Source: Cyanobacteria bacterium M_surface_7_m2_037
Lineage (GTDB): Bacteria > Cyanobacteriota > Cyanobacteriia > PCC-6307 > Cyanobiaceae
Assembly (NCBI GenBank): GCA_016882585.1
Contig: VGPP01000011.1
Location: 1-21,961, forward strand
Direction: 5' to 3'
Length of the DNA: 21,961 nt
In this document: positions 7,769 through 15,126 of the stretch, piece after piece
Layout of the letters: each line of letters starts with the position of its first letter
Position numbering within the stretch: position 1 is the stretch's first letter
The notes under the pieces: model-generated
Told to the model about the DNA's origin: nothing
The model's database searches: none
What the model saw: only the letters and a program-made list of their open reading frames with translations
Translations under genes and position numbers: made by a program

Positions 7769-8389
7769 GTGACAGCTCGTTGTTTGTCTGAAACGCGATG
7801 GTCTCGCTGGTTGCTTGCCCTGGCCGCCAGCAGCATCCCCCTGGCTTCCCCCGCCCTGGCGCGGCAGCCCGACCCGATTCCACCGCCAGCGCCCGTGATC
7901 AGCGATGAGGTGGCCCTCAGCCGCATTCCCTCCGATCTGATCGACGACGAGGGGTTGCACCTGGTGCTCGATCGCCGCACCCGCCAACTGATGGTGCTCA
8001 AAGACGGCCGGATGCTGCGCCGCTATCCCGCCGCGGTGGGCACCGAAGGCTGGGAAACCCCGGCGGGGCGCCACCAGGTGCTGGAGATGGTGGCTGAACC
8101 GATCTGGGAGCATCCGGGCAATGGCAAGCAGGTGGGGCCCGGCCCGAAGAATCCCCTCGGCTCCCGCTGGATCGGTTTCTATCGCGATTGCACCCCCCGT
8201 CAGAACGCCTGGGATGGTGAGCGCTATCTCAGCGTGGATGGCTGCACCGTGGCGGGCTTCCACGGCACGCCCCACCGCTGGACAGTGGGTCGCGCCGTGT
8301 CGCACGGGTGCGTGCGCCTGTTCGAGGAGAACGTTCAGGAGGTGTTTGAGCTGGTGCAAGTGGGCACACCGGTGACGGTGCTGCCCTGA
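7769..8389 (+). CDS. L,D-transpeptidase (YkuD domain), exported
   Basis: Cell-wall enzyme of the YkuD family, which makes 3-3 peptidoglycan cross-links or attaches proteins to peptidoglycan through a cysteine acyl-enzyme. A signal peptide (WLLALAASSIPLASPALA) ends near residue 31, followed by a short Pro-rich linker. The YkuD domain begins at HLVLDRRTRQLMVLKDG; the active site is His165 (FHGT) and SHGCVR with His179 and Cys181. The GTG at 7769 gives 206 residues and places the signal peptide correctly; a TTG slightly downstream is possible, and no strong ribosome site decides. It starts 43 bp after menB and may be read from the same transcript, though the functions are unrelated. Confidence 0.87.
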   Translation: MTARCLSETRWSRWLLALAASSIPLASPALARQPDPIPPPAPVISDEVALSRIPSDLIDDEGLHLVLDRRTRQLMVLKDGRMLRRYPAAVGTEGWETPAGRHQVLEMVAEPIWEHPGNGKQVGPGPKNPLGSRWIGFYRDCTPRQNAWDGERYLSVDGCTVAGFHGTPHRWTVGRAVSHGCVRLFEENVQEVFELVQVGTPVTVLP

Positions 8390-8430
8390 AACCACCCGTA
8401 GAGTTGCGCGCACTTTCAGCCGGATTCCCC

Positions 8431-9927
8431 ATGCGGGTGCTGTTTGCCGCAGCCGAATGCGCCCCGATGGTGAAGGTGGGGGGCATGGGCGATGTGGTGG
8501 GTTCCCTGCCGCCGGCCCTGGCACCCCTTGGCCACGACGTGCGCCTGATCATGCCGGGTTATGGCCGGCTCTGGAGTCAGCTCGACATCCCCGGCGAGCC
8601 CATCTGGCGCGGCCACACCATGGGCACCGACTTTGCGGTGTACGAAACCCGCCACCCCAGCAATGGCCTGCCGCTCTATCTGGTGGGCCATCCAGTCTTC
8701 GATCCCGAGCGCATCTACGGCGGTGAAGACGAAGACTGGCGCTTCACCTTCTTTGCCAGTGCCACCGCTGAGTTTGCCTGGAACCACTGGAAGCCCGACA
8801 TCCTCCATTGCCACGACTGGCACACCGGCATGATCCCGGTGTGGATGCACCAAGACCCTGACATCAGCACGGTCTTCACCATCCACAACCTCAAATACCA
8901 AGGCCCCTGGCGCTGGAAGCTCGACCGGATGACCTGGTGCCCCTGGTACATGCAGGGCGATCACACCATGGCGGCGGCGCTGCTGTACGCCGATCGCGTG
9001 AATGCGGTGTCGCCCACCTACGCCCAGGAGATCCGCACCTCCGAATACGGCGAGCAGCTCGAGGGCTTGCTCAACTACATCAGCGGCAAGCTGCGCGGCA
9101 TCCTCAATGGCATCGATCAGGCGGCCTGGAATCCCGCCACCGATGCCACCCTCCCCGCCACCTTCAGCGCCAGCGATCTGAGCGGCAAGGCCGAGTGCAA
9201 GCGGGTGCTGCAGGAACGCATGGGCCTGGCGGTGAATCCCGACACCTACCTGATGGGTCTGGTGAGCCGGCTCGTGGATCAGAAGGGCGTGGATCTGCTG
9301 CTGCAGGTGGCCGATCGGGTGCTCGCCTATTCCGATACGCAGTTTGTGGTGCTTGGCACCGGTGATCGCCACATCGAATCCGGCCTTTGGCAGATGGCTG
9401 CCCGCCATCCGGGCCGCTTCGCCGTGTTCCTCACCTACGACGATGCCCTGTCGCGCCTGATCTACGCCGGTAGCGATGCCTTCTTGATGCCGAGCCGCTT
9501 CGAGCCCTGCGGCATCAGCCAGCTGCTGGCGATGCGCTATGGCTCCATCCCCGTTGTGCGGCGTGTGGGCGGCCTGGTGGATACGGTGCCGCCCCATGTG
9601 CCCAACGCCCACACCGGCACCGGCTTTTGCTTCGATCGCTACGACCCACTCGACTTCTACACCTCGATCGTGCGCTCCTGGGAGGCGTATCGCCATGGCG
9701 ACAGCTGGCGTGAGCTGCAACGCCGCGCCATGACCGCCGACTACAGCTGGGATCGCTCCGCCCTCGAGTACGACCGCATGTACAAGGAGGTGAAGGGCGT
9801 GAAGGAGCCCACCCCCGATGCCGAGGCGGTGGAGCAGTTCTCCCGCGGCCAGGATGCCGATCCCAGCCTGAACGGCAGCGGTCTGCGCAATCCCCTCTCA
9901 CTGCTCCGCCGCCGCAGCGGCGCTTGA
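8431..9927 (+). CDS. glgA: Glycogen synthase (ADP-glucose, GT5)
   Basis: Transfers glucose from ADP-glucose to growing alpha-1,4-glucan, the glycogen store of cyanobacteria. The 498-residue protein starts with MRVLFAAAECAPMVKVGGMGDV, containing the GT5 nucleotide-sugar motif K-x-G-G (Lys15), followed by a glycogen-synthase N-terminal Rossmann domain (HCHDWHTG, TIHNLKYQG). The C-terminal domain has GLVSRLVDQKG and the active-site segment MPSRFEPCGISQL, with Glu358. The ATG at 8431 is the family start; the frame extends a little upstream, but those residues are not part of the protein. The tail after about residue 465 is Pro/Ser-rich and poorly conserved. It begins 41 bp after the transpeptidase and leads a tight cluster with the next two genes. 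Confidence 0.95.
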   Translation: MRVLFAAAECAPMVKVGGMGDVVGSLPPALAPLGHDVRLIMPGYGRLWSQLDIPGEPIWRGHTMGTDFAVYETRHPSNGLPLYLVGHPVFDPERIYGGEDEDWRFTFFASATAEFAWNHWKPDILHCHDWHTGMIPVWMHQDPDISTVFTIHNLKYQGPWRWKLDRMTWCPWYMQGDHTMAAALLYADRVNAVSPTYAQEIRTSEYGEQLEGLLNYISGKLRGILNGIDQAAWNPATDATLPATFSASDLSGKAECKRVLQERMGLAVNPDTYLMGLVSRLVDQKGVDLLLQVADRVLAYSDTQFVVLGTGDRHIESGLWQMAARHPGRFAVFLTYDDALSRLIYAGSDAFLMPSRFEPCGISQLLAMRYGSIPVVRRVGGLVDTVPPHVPNAHTGTGFCFDRYDPLDFYTSIVRSWEAYRHGDSWRELQRRAMTADYSWDRSALEYDRMYKEVKGVKEPTPDAEAVEQFSRGQDADPSLNGSGLRNPLSLLRRRSGA

Positions 9928-9936
9928 TCGCCGGGG

Positions 9937-10704
9937 ATGGCCCTGCCGCCCCCCCAGGAATCCGGGCCGGAGACCCCCTCCCGCGATCTGCCAGCCAGCT
10001 ATCGCAACCCCTGGCAAACCCTGGGCGAAAACCTTCAGGCGGTTGTGGCCGATAGCGGTTTACGCAGCCGCGAGCTGTGGCGCCGTAACGGCCAGGGAAC
10101 ACTCTGGTGTCCCAGCTGGTGGCCCAGGGATCTGGCACCACTGTTCTGGCCGCTGCTGCTGGGCCTGGTGCTGCTGCTCTTTGGGGTGACCGTCAGTCGC
10201 ATCAGCAAGACCTTGCACCGGGCACCCGTGCCTGTGCAGCAGCCGGTTGAGGTCCAACCATCCGTGGATGCATCTGTGGATTCAGCCGTGCCGCTCAGTC
10301 AGGAAGCTGATCTTGCGCTTGAAGTTGAAACCGAGTCCGCTCCCGAGCCGGAACCACAACCACAACCTCAACCCCAGCCACAACCTGAGCCTCCGGCTGC
10401 TCTCGAGGCAGAACAGCAGGAGCCTGACCCCTTGCAGGCCTTGTTGAGCCGTTCAGGTGCCGAGGGCCTGTTGATCGATGTGCGTGCCATGCCTGATCAG
10501 TTCAGCCTGGTGTTGGAGGTTTCCCCTGCTTTCAACGAACTGCCGAAGACAGAGCAGCAGCAGTGCGCTGATCGATGGCAGCAATGGGTCATCGAGCTCG
10601 GCTATGAGCATCTCGAGCTACGCGATTCCCGTGCTGGCCTCCTGGCCCGGGATGCCTTGGTTGGTGACGGCATGATCATGCTCACACCCTCCGTCATGCC
10701 CTGA
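9937..10704 (+). CDS. Unknown one-pass membrane protein with Pro/Gln/Glu-rich linker
   Basis: I do not recognise a characterised family. The 255-residue product has a soluble N-terminus (about 1-65) with conserved-looking aromatic patches (SYRNPWQTLGENL, LWCPSWWPRD), one membrane span at about 66-88, a low-complexity linker (about 100-165) rich in Glu, Pro and Gln with tandem PQ units at 139-150, and a compact C-terminal domain (about 166-255). The architecture suggests a membrane-anchored protein with a domain held away from the membrane, possibly in the periplasm. It sits 9 bp after glgA and 4 bp before murF, so it is very likely co-transcribed. A role near cell-wall synthesis is only a guess from that position. 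Confidence 0.72.
   Translation: MALPPPQESGPETPSRDLPASYRNPWQTLGENLQAVVADSGLRSRELWRRNGQGTLWCPSWWPRDLAPLFWPLLLGLVLLLFGVTVSRISKTLHRAPVPVQQPVEVQPSVDASVDSAVPLSQEADLALEVETESAPEPEPQPQPQPQPQPEPPAALEAEQQEPDPLQALLSRSGAEGLLIDVRAMPDQFSLVLEVSPAFNELPKTEQQQCADRWQQWVIELGYEHLELRDSRAGLLARDALVGDGMIMLTPSVMP
10351..10392 (+). repeat. Low-complexity CAACCA/CAACCT hexamer tract coding for PQ repeats
   Basis: Imperfect tandem units of the form CAACCA, CAACCT or CAGCCA in frame, encoding alternating Pro and Gln flanked by Glu-Pro. It forms the linker of the membrane protein between glgA and murF. Such tracts vary in length by slippage in multiples of six, so the linker length may differ between strains. Confidence 0.7.
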
Positions 10705-10708
10705 TTCG

Positions 10709-12067
10709 ATGCAGCTCGGTGCCTTGATTGCCTGCTGGGGAGAACCTCGTGGCGGGCGAGGTCCTCTGGACCCCTCCATTCCTGTTGGAGCGATCTGCAC
10801 CGATAGTCGCGCTTTGGCACCGGGCCAGTTGTTCATCCCCCTGGTGGGTGAGCGTTTTGATGGCCATCGTTTTTTGCCCCAGGCCGCCGCTGCCGGCGCG
10901 CAGGCTGCAGTGGTTGAGCGCAGCCGCGCTGCAGATGTGCCAGCTGGGCTGCTCCACTGGCTGGTGGATGACACCCTTGCCGCCTACCAGCAGCTGGCCT
11001 CGCTGCACCGCCTGTCGATTCCAGCTCCGGTCGTCGCGGTAACCGGCTCGGCTGGTAAGACCACGACGCGTGAGCTCATCCGTGCCGTGCTTGCCCCGCT
11101 GGGGCCTGTTGTGGCCAGCAGTGGCAATGAAAATAATGATGTGGGCGTGCCGCTCACCGTATTCAAAGCCGATGGTTCCACACGAGCTCTGGTGGTGGAG
11201 ATGGGAATGCGCGGCCTCGGCGAGATTGAGCGCCTCAGCCATTGCAGCCAACCGGATGTGGCGGTGATCACCAATATCGGCACAGCACATCTTGGCCGTC
11301 TGGGCAGTCGTGAAGCGATTGCTACCGCGAAATGTGAAATCACCGCCGCTCTCAAGCCCGGTGGATTGCTGGTCATTCCCTCTGGCGATCCTCTGCTGGA
11401 TATAGCCATCCAACGAGCCTGGTCGGGCCGCGTCGTGCGAGTCGCGCTCAGCGATGACCCGGGCTCCGATCAGGCATCGCTGGTCGGAGCGTTGGATGAG
11501 CAGTGCGAGTGCATATCGGTGAGAGGTGAAGTGATGCGCCTGCCCCTGGCTGGTCGCCACAACGCGCGTAATTTCTTGCTGGCGCTTGCTGTGGCTCAGG
11601 AGCTTGGGGTTCCCTTGCCGTTGTTGAAGCATCTTGAGGTTGAGGTGCCAGGAGGACGCAACCGCCGTGTTCAGCTCGGTGGTTTAACCGTGCTGGACGA
11701 GACCTACAACGCCTCCCCAGAGGCGGTGATGGCTGCGTTGGCCCTGCTCGCCCGACAGCCTGGGCGACGCTTTGCTGTGCTGGGAACGATGCTGGAGCTG
11801 GGTGAACAGAGTGTGGCGCTGCACCGCCAGGTGGCTGCCGATGCGGCAACGCTGGGCCTGGATGGTCTTGTGATCGTGAGTGATGGAGCTGAAGCCGAAG
11901 CGATGGCTGATGCTGCCGCTGCCTTGCCTCGCCTCGCTGTGGTTTCAAAGCCTGAAGAGGCGGCTATCCCGCTTCTGGACTGGTTGACCGCTGGCGATGT
12001 GCTGTTGCTGAAGGCAAGCCGTGGCGTGGCTCTTGAGCGGTTGATCCCCCTGCTGCCGCATTGTTGA
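10709..12067 (+). CDS. murF: UDP-N-acetylmuramoyl-tripeptide--D-alanyl-D-alanine ligase
   Basis: Cytoplasmic ATP-dependent ligase adding D-Ala-D-Ala to the UDP-MurNAc-tripeptide, the last soluble step of peptidoglycan precursor synthesis. The 452 residues show the MurF N-terminal substrate domain (CTDSRALAPGQLFIPLVGERFDGH), the Mur ligase P-loop VTGSAGKTTTRE (111-122), central-domain signatures (NENNDVGVPLT, VEMGMRGLGEIERL, ITNIGTAHL, with GRHNARNFLLA) and the C-terminal domain segment LDETYNASPEA. Start ATG is four bases after the preceding stop. It is the last gene of the GC-rich block; composition changes after it. Confidence 0.95.
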   Translation: MQLGALIACWGEPRGGRGPLDPSIPVGAICTDSRALAPGQLFIPLVGERFDGHRFLPQAAAAGAQAAVVERSRAADVPAGLLHWLVDDTLAAYQQLASLHRLSIPAPVVAVTGSAGKTTTRELIRAVLAPLGPVVASSGNENNDVGVPLTVFKADGSTRALVVEMGMRGLGEIERLSHCSQPDVAVITNIGTAHLGRLGSREAIATAKCEITAALKPGGLLVIPSGDPLLDIAIQRAWSGRVVRVALSDDPGSDQASLVGALDEQCECISVRGEVMRLPLAGRHNARNFLLALAVAQELGVPLPLLKHLEVEVPGGRNRRVQLGGLTVLDETYNASPEAVMAALALLARQPGRRFAVLGTMLELGEQSVALHRQVAADAATLGLDGLVIVSDGAEAEAMADAAAALPRLAVVSKPEEAAIPLLDWLTAGDVLLLKASRGVALERLIPLLPHC

Positions 12068-12095
12068 GGTTTTGCTTCAGCAAGCTGGGGGACCG

Positions 12096-12124
12096 TTGAC
12101 GCTGAAAAAGATCTAGTTAATCTT
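12096..12124 (+). promoter_or_regulatory. Possible promoter of the MFS transporter gene
   Basis: A near-consensus -35 element TTGACG at 12096-12101 is followed after 16-17 bp by TAATCT or AATCTT (12118-12124), a weak -10. A 6-bp inverted repeat, AAAGAT at 12107-12112 and ATCTTT at 12120-12125, spans the spacer and could be an operator or a weak hairpin. It lies 30 bp upstream of the GTG start. Found by eye; no transcript data. Confidence 0.25.
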
Positions 12125-12153
12125 TGAATCAAACATCATTGCAAATGCGTTAG

Positions 12154-13374
12154 GTGGACAGGAAATTACTAGGTACCCTCGCCGGTTCTTGTGCCCTTGG
12201 GATCGGCATCGGGCTGCAGCGTTCACAATTTGCTGTGCTCGGCGAGATCATGGCCGACGAACGCTGGTTTGCGAATAGCGAGATTGGTGTTCTCAGCGGT
12301 TTGAGTCTTGCCGGTTATATCGTTGGTTGCGTGCATCAAACGTCAATCAAGAATGAATTGAACAATATCCGTACTGTTCGTATCGGTCTTGCCCTCGGTG
12401 TGCTCTCATTTTTTATTGAGCCACTGATTAATACCCTGTCTTGGCAAGTGATCTGGCGTCTGATTGCAGGATGGGCTTCCGCACAGTTGGTCACTGGTAT
12501 TCCAGGTCTTGGCATCCGCTTCCATGCTTTAGATAATAAGCGCCGTGCACTTGCCTATATCTTTGCTGGTGCTGGCTTTGCAGCATTGCTGGCCTCCGTT
12601 TTGGTTAGTTTGTTGGCCAGTAGCTCTATCATTGAATCCTGGGTCGTTACAGGCTTGATCGCAGTTGTTTTAGCAATACCGATTCATAATCTTCTTGATA
12701 TCTGTATTGAGGAGGAACTGCTGAAACGCTTTGAGCCCCAACGCGATGCCAATCCGGCATCGGCTCAGGTTATGCCCATCGCTGACACATCTGGTACGTG
12801 GACGCGAGGTCTGAGGCTGTTGGCTGGCAGCACACTTTTCTTTGGAGCAGCACAGGTGACTGTGCTCACTTACTTCCCGTTACTGCTGGTAACCCGATTC
12901 AACGTATCTGAGGCAGCTGCAGCATCATCATTCGCCAATGTTGGCCTTGGCTACACCATTGGTGCTTTGGCATCTGGTTATATGCCCAAAAAATGGGGAA
13001 CCGATTTGCTTATGACAGTAAGCGCCTCAATCGGAATTGTAGGCACTCTCGCCTGCGCTGCTGGATCGAATATTCCAGCAGTTGGTTTGGGAGGTTTTGC
13101 CTTCGCCTTCTGGAATGGAAGCATGATGGGACTCCTGCTGCATCGTATTAACCAATCTGTGCCTGCGGCTCAGGCCAGAACTGCCTGGTCGCAGTTCAGC
13201 CTTGTTCTCAGTATAGGTTTTCTTGCTTTTACATTCATCTCAGCTCCAATTGCTAATCAGAACGTAACTCTCATCATTTGGATTGGTGTTGTTCTTGCAG
13301 GTCTTCACCTTGTGTTGCAGCTCCTGGCACGTCGTGATTTTCAGATGCGGCTTTCCCAACACGCTGCGTCTTAG
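12154..13374 (+). CDS. MFS transporter, MFS_4 (YbfB/YjiJ)-like
   Basis: A 406-residue polytopic membrane protein with about twelve hydrophobic segments and a hydrophilic central loop at about 192-222, the usual 6+6 arrangement of major facilitator proteins. The N-terminus (CALGIGIGLQRSQFAVLGEIM, then GYIVG) resembles YbfB/YjiJ-type transporters, which carry GIGRF...LP-M...GYLVG there. The substrate of this family is generally unknown. Start is GTG at 12154; an in-frame TAG lies directly before it, so no longer form is possible. Codon use is visibly less GC-rich than murF. As first gene of the low-GC cluster, it may import or export the compound handled by the oxidases downstream, which is inference. 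Confidence 0.75.
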   Translation: MDRKLLGTLAGSCALGIGIGLQRSQFAVLGEIMADERWFANSEIGVLSGLSLAGYIVGCVHQTSIKNELNNIRTVRIGLALGVLSFFIEPLINTLSWQVIWRLIAGWASAQLVTGIPGLGIRFHALDNKRRALAYIFAGAGFAALLASVLVSLLASSSIIESWVVTGLIAVVLAIPIHNLLDICIEEELLKRFEPQRDANPASAQVMPIADTSGTWTRGLRLLAGSTLFFGAAQVTVLTYFPLLLVTRFNVSEAAAASSFANVGLGYTIGALASGYMPKKWGTDLLMTVSASIGIVGTLACAAGSNIPAVGLGGFAFAFWNGSMMGLLLHRINQSVPAAQARTAWSQFSLVLSIGFLAFTFISAPIANQNVTLIIWIGVVLAGLHLVLQLLARRDFQMRLSQHAAS

Positions 13375-13381
13375 TTCTCCC

Positions 13382-13403
13382 TTCACGGTTAAGATCTCGT
13401 GAA
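13382..13403. promoter_or_regulatory. Inverted repeat between the transporter and porin genes
   Basis: TTCACG at 13382-13387 is matched by CGTGAA at 13398-13403 with a 10-bp spacer. It lies just after the transporter stop and about 90 bp before the porin start. It could be an operator or part of a weak terminator; no T-run follows the second arm. The rest of the 120-bp gap shows no clear signal. Confidence 0.25.
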
Positions 13404-13494
13404 CTGATCGTTGATTGTTGTGGTGTCCTTCTTGTTCTCTGATGCTCCACCCGTTGGTCACAAAATTCGTGATCTACGTCTGGTTCGTCTCAGA

Positions 13495-14997
13495 ATGTCA
13501 CGAGCAATTGGGTGTTTGTTGACAGCTTCAGCTGCTGCTAATCACTTGTATTGTTTGCCGCTGTGGGCTCAACAGGCTGAACAAGCCCAAAACCACACGT
13601 CTGCACCGGAACAACCATCCAACGATCGCTCACCGGTTGCTGAGCAGTCTGCTGACAAGCAGTCCAAGCTTCCAATCCTACGATTGAGTGATGGATTTCG
13701 CGTTAATCGTGTTCTTGGGGATGAAGAGTGGATTTTGGTTTCGCTGTCTGCACTAAGCCAGAATAATGGCACCACATCTGGGTTGCGTCATAACCAATTT
13801 ACCTCGTCAAACCTTTTTAATCTAGGTTTGCAGATTGGTCCTTTTGATCAGAGGCCAGTTACAAAGACGAATGATAATTCAGAATCGATTCCGCGTCTCG
13901 GGATGGAATTAGAAAAGCCATCAAGATTTTATCAACGCTTATCCCTTAATGCCCTTTTCACGCAAAGAGCTGGCGAGATCCTTTCATTTGAAATCCCTAA
14001 CGTTCTGAATACCCAATGGAACTTTGGCAATGGGCCCATTGCCCGTCTCAACATCCTCAATCTCGAATATCGTAATCCTGTTGGGCTTGTTTCATCGCTC
14101 AAGCTCGGTAAACTCATGCAGGCACAGGACTTTACGGTTAATCGTGTTCAGTGCTTCTTTTCGAATTTTGGCCTCTGTGGTTGGGCACAGGCTACGCCTC
14201 AGATGGTGCAGATTCCTGGAAATCCTTTTAACAGCTACGGAGCTGTTCTCAAAATTGGTCAAGAAGATAAGACACGATTCAAATATGGCGTTTATCAACT
14301 GGCTCCTGAAACCTATCAGCCCCAATATCACGGGCTCAATTTTCGTTTTGATCAAGCCATAGGAACGGCACACTTCCTGGAGATCAACGTTCCCCTGGGG
14401 TCATCCAGTTTGATCCCAGTGAAGACAACTATACGATCTTCTGGTGCAGACTCACAGGATCAATCCAGCCCTAACGCACTGTATGAAACTCCTCTTCCTC
14501 CGACCACTTTGACGGTGGGTGGATGGCTCGCAAATGGGAAGTTCAGTGTTGTACAGGCCAGTGCTCTTTCCCCTCAATATGGTAATCACAACAACGCTAT
14601 CTATGGCATTGCAAGTCTACGTCTGCCATTCGACTGGTTGGGTATGGATAACCGTCTGTTTGCAGCATCTTCTGTTGGGTTTAATCCAGACGTTCAGAAT
14701 TTCCGCTCTGGTGGCAATGCCGGCCTAGTCATGGCAGGCCTCATCCCCAGCCGCCCCTTTGATACGTTAAACCTTGGTATGGCTTATGCCGTATTTAATC
14801 CTTCTTTCTACTATGGTGGCGTTGATCCAACAACATTTATTCCATCGAGCGAACTCGCTTTTGAAGTTAACTATAACATAGCACTTAATAAGTCTGTTGG
14901 TATCATGCCCAACTACCAGTATATCGTGCGACCTTCAGGTGATTCGTCTCGATCAGGTGTGAGTGTGCTGGGAGTTCAGGTCTGGCTACGTTTTTAG
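13495..14997 (+). CDS. OprB-family carbohydrate-type porin without SLH domain
   Basis: Outer-membrane beta-barrel of the OprB family, used for passive uptake of sugars or other small solutes. From ATG 13495, the 500 residues begin with a signal peptide (MSRAIGCLLTASAA... cleaved after LWA, about residue 26), then a Gln/Ser/Pro-rich linker. The barrel has alternating amphipathic strands, the OprB-like segment FFSNFGLCGWAQATPQMVQIPGNP, GVYQLAPE, and the family C-terminus YQYIVRPSGD...VLGVQVWLRF with terminal Phe for barrel assembly. Most cyanobacterial OprB/SomA porins carry an N-terminal SLH domain; none is visible here. An upstream TTG at 13411 would spoil the signal peptide. The gene lies between the transporter and the copper oxidase on the same strand, so a shared substrate is plausible. 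Confidence 0.82.
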   Translation: MSRAIGCLLTASAAANHLYCLPLWAQQAEQAQNHTSAPEQPSNDRSPVAEQSADKQSKLPILRLSDGFRVNRVLGDEEWILVSLSALSQNNGTTSGLRHNQFTSSNLFNLGLQIGPFDQRPVTKTNDNSESIPRLGMELEKPSRFYQRLSLNALFTQRAGEILSFEIPNVLNTQWNFGNGPIARLNILNLEYRNPVGLVSSLKLGKLMQAQDFTVNRVQCFFSNFGLCGWAQATPQMVQIPGNPFNSYGAVLKIGQEDKTRFKYGVYQLAPETYQPQYHGLNFRFDQAIGTAHFLEINVPLGSSSLIPVKTTIRSSGADSQDQSSPNALYETPLPPTTLTVGGWLANGKFSVVQASALSPQYGNHNNAIYGIASLRLPFDWLGMDNRLFAASSVGFNPDVQNFRSGGNAGLVMAGLIPSRPFDTLNLGMAYAVFNPSFYYGGVDPTTFIPSSELAFEVNYNIALNKSVGIMPNYQYIVRPSGDSSRSGVSVLGVQVWLRF

Positions 14998-15055
14998 GAG
15001 CTTTCAATTATTTCTTTTCCGAACTGCGCATTATTGTAGAGATATTGCTGATGCT

Positions 15056-15069
15056 AACCGGCACCGGTT
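15056..15069. promoter_or_regulatory. Palindrome AACCGG-CA-CCGGTT upstream of the copper oxidase
   Basis: Perfect 6-bp inverted arms separated by two bases, about 60 bp before the oxidase ATG and directly upstream of a consensus -35 hexamer. Position and symmetry fit a dimeric activator or repressor site. It is not a recognisable Fur or Zur box. No regulator gene is in the window. Confidence 0.4.
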
Positions 15070-15075
15070 CAGCGC

Positions 15076-15104
15076 TTGACAGCGCCATGTCGCATCTCTA
15101 GTGT
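15076..15104 (+). promoter_or_regulatory. Likely promoter of the multicopper oxidase gene
   Basis: A perfect -35 hexamer TTGACA (15076-15081) is followed after 17 bp by TAGTGT (15099-15104), a weak -10 matching only three consensus bases. A strong -35 with a poor -10 and a palindrome just upstream suggests activator dependence. The predicted start would leave a very short leader, because the ATG is at 15127. Confidence 0.4.
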
Positions 15105-15116
15105 TTGATTACTAGA
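15097..15116. promoter_or_regulatory. Inverted repeat TCTAGT-N8-ACTAGA over the -10 region; contains the shared TCTAG..TTTGATTA motif
   Basis: Arms at 15097-15102 and 15111-15116 are perfect. The repeat overlaps the proposed -10 and ends 10 bp before the ATG, as an operator would. Its left part, TCTAG-N2-TTTGATTA (15097-15111), recurs upstream of the GMC gene at 19559-19573. Confidence 0.35.
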
Positions 15117-15126
15117 CCCATGAATC

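Noticed and set aside
6880..8001. 373-residue open frame opposite menB
   Set aside because: Shadow of menB and the transpeptidase, both of which have full catalytic motifs.
8416..9720. 434-residue open frame on the reverse strand
   Set aside because: It is fully antisense to glgA, whose motifs are all intact; the His/Gly/Ala-rich translation is a typical shadow in high-GC DNA.
10351..10392. CAACCA-type units as a CRISPR or regulatory repeat
   Set aside because: The units are in frame, without spacers, and encode the PQ linker of a protein.
12072..12083. TTGC-TTCA-GCAA hairpin after murF as a terminator
   Set aside because: Only four base pairs and no T-tract on the forward strand.
14998..15055. 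Possible RNA gene between porin and oxidase
   Set aside because: AT-rich with no stable fold or tRNA-like elements visible; the notable structure is confined to the repeats further right.
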